Shown piece after piece: positions 60,183 through 64,000 of a DNA stretch of 64,000 nt (the stretch's first letter is position 1; each line of letters begins with the position of its first letter). Both the position numbers and the translations under genes were made by a program. The notes beneath the pieces are model-generated. The model saw only the letters and a list, made by a program, of their open reading frames with translations, was not told the origin of the DNA and ran no database searches. The stretch comes from Cyclobacteriaceae bacterium (lineage in GTDB: Bacteria; Bacteroidota; Bacteroidia; Cytophagales; Cyclobacteriaceae): assembly GCA_028278225.1 (NCBI GenBank), contig JANQEU010000085.1, forward strand, positions 62,001 through 126,000. Reading direction: 5' to 3'.

Positions 60183-62348
60183 ATGCGGCTCCTTAGTTAC
60201 GTTGTGCTTGTTTGCTTATGGCATTTGTCCCTTTCCCAGGGGGATCGGCCGTCGGTTGTTACGGGTATTACCCCGGAGCTGCCTGAAATCGATGGTCGAT
60301 TGGATGAGTCCGTTTGGGAAGATGCCGGGATCATTGAGGATTTTTTGACAACGGTTCCTGTCGAAAAAGGTCAGCCATCCAACCGGACCAGGACGTATAT
60401 TCTTTCCAATGAAAAAGCAGTTTTGATTGGTATTGAGTGCTTTGACGATAATCCGGAAGGTATCGTAAATTATTCCAAGCTGAGAGACACCGAGCTCGAA
60501 AATGAAGACCATATCAGGGTCATAATTGATCCCTTTCTGGATGGTCAGTCCGGATACATATTTTCCGTCAACCCTAACGGAGCCCGGTATGATGCGCTCG
60601 TATCAAATCGCGGAGAGAGTGAAAACAAGGACTGGGATGGTATTTGGGAGGCATCAACCCGTATTCATGAAAATGGCTGGACAGTGGAGATCTTAATTCC
60701 TATCCAGAGTATAAATTTCAGACAGGGATTGAAAGAATGGGGTTTCAATGTTGAGCGCAATATTCAGAGAAATCAGGAAATCATGCGCTGGGCCAATGTC
60801 AAACGTGATCAATGGTTCATGCAGACGAGCCGGGCGGGCCTGCTGTCAGGTCTGCCGGATTTCAATTACGGTGCCGGATTGAATATACGACCATCAATTA
60901 TCGGAAATATCACAAAAGATGAGGCAGGTGATACCAATTTTAAGGTAGATCCGGCCCTGACAATCAATAAAAGACTTGGCGCCAATGTAACGGCCACAGC
61001 CACCTTCAATACGGATTTTGCCGAAACTGAGGTAGACACAAGGCAAACAAACCTTACCAGATTTCCACTTTTCTTTCCTGAGAAAAGGGCATTTTTCCTG
61101 GAAGGCGCCGATATTTTCGAATTCGGATTTGGATTGAGCAGGGATATTGTTCCATTTTTCAGCAGAAGGATTGGCTTACTTGAAGGGAATCAGGTACCGA
61201 TCACAGCCGGAGGGAAAGTAAATGGAAGGATTGGCAGAACCTCGTTCGGTGGTTTAGTCATGGGAACAGACAGTAAATCAATTGAGCTTGACGGAGTCCC
61301 TGAAAAAATCCAATCGACTACCACCGGAGTTTTCAGGATCAAACAAAACGTATTGAAGGAATCATCTTTTGGTTTTTTCGGATCATTTGGAGATCCGCTG
61401 AACAGATCCGGCGCCTGGGTTGCGGGTTCGGATTTTACGTATCAGACTACCCGCTTTGCCGGAGACAAAAACTTCCTGGCGGGCGTATGGGGATTGTACA
61501 ATGACCGCAGGGGGCTAAGTGGCGATCAGTCCGCTTACGGACTCAAAATTGATTATCCAAACGATATATGGGATATCGCATTTACCTATGCCCATATCGG
61601 AGATGCATTTGATCCTTCGCTGGGGTTTGTTCCCCGGGATGCCATAAACAAGTTCAGACTGGGCGCTACATATGCGCCGCGCCCGGAGTGGACATGGCTC
61701 AGACAGATGAGAAATCAACTGTTCATTACTTATATCCCCGACCTGGATTGGGAATGGCAATCGTACCGGGTGTTCACCGCTCCTGTCAATTGGAGGTTCG
61801 AAAGCGGAGAACGATTTGAGTTTAATGTGGTTCCGACCGGGGAACGCATTGTCGAACCATTTGAAATTTCGGAAAATGTGATCATCCCGGAAGACGTCTA
61901 CCACTACTTTAGATATCGTCTTGAAGGTGATGTGGCAGCTAAAAGGAAGCTCAACGGTAGAGTTTCCTGGTGGTTCGGACCTTTCTTCGATGGTAATTTG
62001 AATGAATATCAGCTTACTGTCAACTGGAATCCAGCCACCATTCTGACATTTGAATTTTCCGGGGTTCACAACGAGGCGGAATTGCCATTCGGGGATTTTG
62101 ATCAGACGCTGGTTGGATTGAGGGCTCGGCTCAATGTTACCCCGGATCTCCAGCTCAATAGTTTTGTTCAATACGATACCGATACGCGGAATTTTGGAGT
62201 GAACACAAGGATACACTGGATCTATCATCCCCAGGGGGATTTCTTCATCGTTTACAATAGCAACTCCGTGTATGAAAGGCCTGAAGATCGGTTCATGCGA
62301 CTAAACAATCAATTGCTAATCAAGTTGAGGTATAACTTCAGATTGTAA
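60183..62348 (+). CDS. Exported DUF5916 (CBM9-like plus barrel) protein
   Basis: This 721-residue protein has a short signal peptide (MRLLSYVVLVCLWHLSLSQ). Residues about 25-215 form a carbohydrate-binding family 9-like domain (LPEIDGRLDESVWEDAGIIE, YILSNEKAVLIGIECFDDNP). From about residue 230 the DUF5916 region follows with alternating strands and aromatic residues, and FPEKRAFFLEGADIFEFGFG is the segment characteristic of the family. The C-terminal part, ending LLIKLRYNFRL, looks like an outer membrane beta-barrel. Family members are widespread in Bacteroidota; function is unknown. Alone in its transcription unit; the palindromic repeat array follows. Confidence 0.88.
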   Translation: MRLLSYVVLVCLWHLSLSQGDRPSVVTGITPELPEIDGRLDESVWEDAGIIEDFLTTVPVEKGQPSNRTRTYILSNEKAVLIGIECFDDNPEGIVNYSKLRDTELENEDHIRVIIDPFLDGQSGYIFSVNPNGARYDALVSNRGESENKDWDGIWEASTRIHENGWTVEILIPIQSINFRQGLKEWGFNVERNIQRNQEIMRWANVKRDQWFMQTSRAGLLSGLPDFNYGAGLNIRPSIIGNITKDEAGDTNFKVDPALTINKRLGANVTATATFNTDFAETEVDTRQTNLTRFPLFFPEKRAFFLEGADIFEFGFGLSRDIVPFFSRRIGLLEGNQVPITAGGKVNGRIGRTSFGGLVMGTDSKSIELDGVPEKIQSTTTGVFRIKQNVLKESSFGFFGSFGDPLNRSGAWVAGSDFTYQTTRFAGDKNFLAGVWGLYNDRRGLSGDQSAYGLKIDYPNDIWDIAFTYAHIGDAFDPSLGFVPRDAINKFRLGATYAPRPEWTWLRQMRNQLFITYIPDLDWEWQSYRVFTAPVNWRFESGERFEFNVVPTGERIVEPFEISENVIIPEDVYHYFRYRLEGDVAAKRKLNGRVSWWFGPFFDGNLNEYQLTVNWNPATILTFEFSGVHNEAELPFGDFDQTLVGLRARLNVTPDLQLNSFVQYDTDTRNFGVNTRIHWIYHPQGDFFIVYNSNSVYERPEDRFMRLNNQLLIKLRYNFRL

Positions 62349-62369
62349 GTGATCCCCATGAATAGAAGC

Positions 62370-63086
62370 CATTTCGATCTGCCGGTTGACTGAGAAAATC
62401 TATTCATACGGTAAGATTCAAGTCTGAATAAATCCCTCTGGCCGAGTACCTCTGGTCGAGCACTTCTTTCCATCAAGATGATCCTCGAAATAAGAACCCT
62501 AATATTGCGTCATTAAAATAAATGGTCATTTCGAGCGCAGTGAGAAATCTATTAATATTCTTAAATAGATCTCTCTAGTCGAGCACCCCCTATCGTCGAG
62601 ATGACCTGCTAAAGGTGAGAGTTAGAATATCACATATAATTAAGTAAGAATAAAAGTCATTTCGATCTGCCGGTTTGCAGAGAAAATCTATTCATACGGT
62701 AAGATTCAAGTCTGAATAAATCCCTCTGGCCGAGTACCTCTGGTCGAGTACCTCTGGTCGAGCACCTCTGGTCGAGTACCTCTGGTCGAGCACCTCTTTC
62801 CATCAAGATGATCCTTGAAATAAGAACCCTAATATTGCGTCATTAAAATAAATGGTCATTTCGAGCGCAGTGAGAAATCTATTAATATTCTTGAATAGAT
62901 CTCTCCTATCGTCGAGATGACCTGCTAAAGGTGAGAGTTAGAATATCACATGTAACTAAGTAAGAATAAAAGTCATTTCGATCTGCCGGTTTGCGGAGAA
63001 AATCTATTCATGCGGTAAGATTCAAGTCTGAATAAATCCCTTTAGTCAAGTACCTCTGGTCGAGCACCTCCTACCGTCGAGATGAC
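62370..63086. repeat. Tandem array of family 2 palindromic repeats
   Basis: Two palindrome types alternate with conserved spacers. Type alpha starts CATTTCGATCTGCCGGTT and contains AATCTATTCA paired with TGAATAAATC; copies begin near 62370, 62657 and 62972. Type beta starts GTCATTTCGAGCGCAGTGAG and ends TCGAGATGAC; copies are at 62525-62604 and 62854-62920. The spacers CTGCTAAAGGTGAGAGTTAG and ATAAGAACCCTAATATTGCG recur as well, so whole units of about 290-330 bp have been duplicated. The 843-bp gap from 62349 to 63191 has no gene. Confidence 0.85.
62724..62793. repeat. 14-bp tandem repeat (VNTR) inside the second alpha palindrome
   Basis: Five consecutive copies of CTCTGG(C/T)CGAG(T/C)AC, period 14, run from 62724 to 62793. 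The same position in the first and third alpha copies has only about two units, so the number varies by slippage within this array. Confidence 0.85.
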
Positions 63087-63140
63087 TCCTAGAACGTGAA
63101 TTTGAAAATATAATCACGATCACACTCTGCAAAAACAAAA

Positions 63141-63171
63141 GTCATTTCGAGCGTAGCGAGAAATCTATTCA
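63141..63171. repeat. Left arm of a beta palindrome beside the GIY-YIG gene
   Basis: GTCATTTCGAGCGTAGCGAG plus AAATCTATTC at 63141-63171 matches the left arm of the beta palindromes, but no right arm follows. The GIY-YIG gene begins 20 bases further on (its stop at 63192). Confidence 0.8.
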
Positions 63172-63191
63172 AAAGAGTAAGACTCATGAAA

Positions 63192-63482
63192 CTAAAGATC
63201 TTTAATATCATAAAACTCCCATCGAGGATTGATGGAATTAATCAGGTCCTCCTTCTTTGATCGTCTCCATTTTTTTATTTCCTTCTCCCTGTCTATTGCT
63301 TCCATCGGAGTGTCGTACCTCTCAAAATATATGAGTTTATGACAGTAAAACCGACCGGCAAAAGTTGAGAACTTACCTCGCTCGCTGTAGTGCTGGATCA
63401 TTCGTGTGTACAAATCATTGGTCATACCCACATAAAGAACTGTTCGCTTCGGGTTTGTGGAGATGTAAGTGAAATAATTCAT
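63192..63482 (-). CDS. GIY-YIG nuclease family protein embedded in the repeat array
   Basis: This 96-residue protein is a minimal GIY-YIG domain of the YhbQ/UvrC-N type. The strand motifs read YFTYISTNPKRTVLYVGMTN (YTY...YVG in place of GIY-YIG), followed by the helix with the catalytic Arg in DLYTRMIQHYSER, the Tyr-rich KLIYFERYDTPMEAIDREKE containing the catalytic Glu, and WRRSKKEDLI. No DNA-binding extra domain is present. It is bordered on the left by a beta left arm and on the right, 15 bases before its start, by a complete beta palindrome, so it may be mobilised with the repeats; this link is inference from position. Confidence 0.9.
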   Translation of the reverse strand: MNYFTYISTNPKRTVLYVGMTNDLYTRMIQHYSERGKFSTFAGRFYCHKLIYFERYDTPMEAIDREKEIKKWRRSKKEDLINSINPRWEFYDIKDL

Positions 63483-63497
63483 GAATTATAATTATAA

Positions 63498-63579
63498 GTC
63501 ATTTCGAGCGTAGCGAGAAATCCATTCGACTATTATAGGGTTAAAATTTTGAATGGATCTCTCCTATCGTCGAGATGAC
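63498..63579. repeat. Complete beta palindrome upstream of the GIY-YIG gene, with a partial alpha copy after it
   Basis: GTCATTTCGAGCGTAGCGAG (63498-) and TCGAGATGAC (63570-63579) are the two ends; the inner arms GAAATCCATTC and GAATGGATCTC also pair. The standard spacer follows, then the left arm of an alpha palindrome at 63629-63662. Confidence 0.85.
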
Positions 63580-63690
63580 CTGCTAAAGGTGAGAGTTAGA
63601 ATATCACATATAATTAAGTAAGAATAAAAGTCATTTCGATCTGCCGGTTGGCGAAAAGAATCTATCCACAACAACTGTAGGGCGCAAGTT

Positions 63691-64000
63691 CTATTCTCTC
63701 TTGTATTTCCTCACGATCAATCTCGTTCCCCGGTCGAAGTTCACGTAGCTCCAAATCCAGTTTGAAAGCACAATGATGCGATTTCTGAAATCTACAAGAA
63801 GCATAAGGTGGACAAAAAGCCATGTCAGCCAGGCAAATAATCCTCCAAACCGAAATCTTCCTAAATCAACAACGGCTTTATTTCTCCCTACAGTCGCCAT
63901 CGTACCCTGATCATTGTACACAAATGGTGCGACGGGCTTGCCCTTTATCCTGGAATTAATGGCTTCAGCAAGGTAACTACCCTGCTGCTGTGCCACCGAC
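63691..64000 (-). CDS. ndh: Type II NADH dehydrogenase (NDH-2), C-terminal part only
   Basis: The frame is open to the window edge, so only about 102 C-terminal residues are seen. SVAQQQGSYLAEAINSRIKG matches the FAD-binding end of NDH-2 (AQxAxQQGxYLA). FGGLFAWLTWLFVHLMLLVD is the C-terminal membrane-attachment helix typical of these enzymes, and VNFDRGTRLIVRKYKRE is the usual tail. The single-subunit enzyme oxidises NADH and reduces quinone without pumping protons. The GTG at 63996 is an internal codon, not the start. The palindromic array lies directly downstream of the stop. Confidence 0.9.
   Translation of the reverse strand, partial: SVAQQQGSYLAEAINSRIKGKPVAPFVYNDQGTMATVGRNKAVVDLGRFRFGGLFAWLTWLFVHLMLLVDFRNRIIVLSNWIWSYVNFDRGTRLIVRKYKRE

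Noticed and set aside
61515..62228. 237-residue minus-strand frame
   Set aside because: Antisense to the DUF5916 gene, whose family segment and barrel end are recognisable.
62370..63086. CRISPR array
   Set aside because: The repeated units are long palindromes with conserved spacers and the 14-bp units are contiguous; there are no unique spacers and no cas genes.
9388..64000. RAYT-type transposase to account for the palindromic repeats
   Set aside because: No gene in the window shows Y1 transposase (HUH) motifs; the only nuclease in an array is the GIY-YIG protein.

Overview
The window is chromosomal DNA of a Bacteroidota bacterium, most likely of the Cytophagales type. The grounds are two large TonB-dependent receptors, one with its own FecI-type sigma factor and FecR anti-sigma factor; many lipoproteins and Sec-exported proteins; DUF2807, DUF5916, DUF885, DUF1566 and sortilin-like BNR proteins; a PadR/permease pair with the Bacteroidota-type permease prefix domain; and promoter boxes of the TAnnTTTG type in front of several genes. 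No rRNA, tRNA, CRISPR array, prophage or complete insertion sequence was seen.

Layout. (1) 1-7.4 kb: a partial phospholipase C-type phosphoesterase, then, read leftwards from about 7.4 kb, a tight six-gene operon: an unrecognised protein with a Pro/Tyr/Phe-rich tail, a GT9-like glycosyltransferase, two paralogous class I isoprenoid-synthase-fold proteins, a GT-B glycosyltransferase and an O-methyltransferase-like protein. Four neighbouring genes are joined by 1-4 base stop/start overlaps. It reads as an uncharacterised prenyl/terpenoid plus sugar plus methyl pathway and is the most novel-looking block here. (2) 7.6-20 kb: DUF2807 protein, two MDR-family oxidoreductases, a TonB receptor, an XRE regulator/membrane protein pair with a likely operator, several orphan membrane or exported proteins, DinB, Ada and a possible mono-haem lipoprotein. 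(3) 20-38 kb: PadR/ABC permease, PepSY-TM, exonuclease, SGNH hydrolase, DUF1566 lipoprotein, M1 peptidase, an RHH regulator with a frameshifted membrane partner, DUF3137, two GT-A glycosyltransferases and a DUF885 zinc hydrolase. (4) 38-50 kb: sortilin-like BNR protein, CocE/NonD hydrolase, phosphoesterase, cold-shock protein with DEAD-box helicase, GMC oxidoreductase. (5) 50-60 kb: two lipoproteins built from about 88-residue four-cysteine repeats (3 and 8 copies), divergent from a complete sigma/FecR/TonB receptor operon; then an M19-like dipeptidase and a YbaK-type deacylase. (6) 60-64 kb: a DUF5916 protein, a dense array of palindromic repeats with an embedded GIY-YIG nuclease gene, and the C-terminal end of a type II NADH dehydrogenase.

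Repeats are a second theme. Family 1 hairpins (arms GTCAGTCT and GTCACCTT) occur as about 230-bp modules at 20.3 kb and as a tandem pair at 36.5-37.0 kb; a related mini-hairpin sits at 9.4 kb. Family 2 (GTCATTTCGA...TCGAGATGAC) forms the array at 62.4-63.7 kb around the GIY-YIG gene. A 136-bp element with perfect 12-bp terminal inverted repeats supplies the last codons and stop of a glycosyltransferase gene at 38.25 kb.
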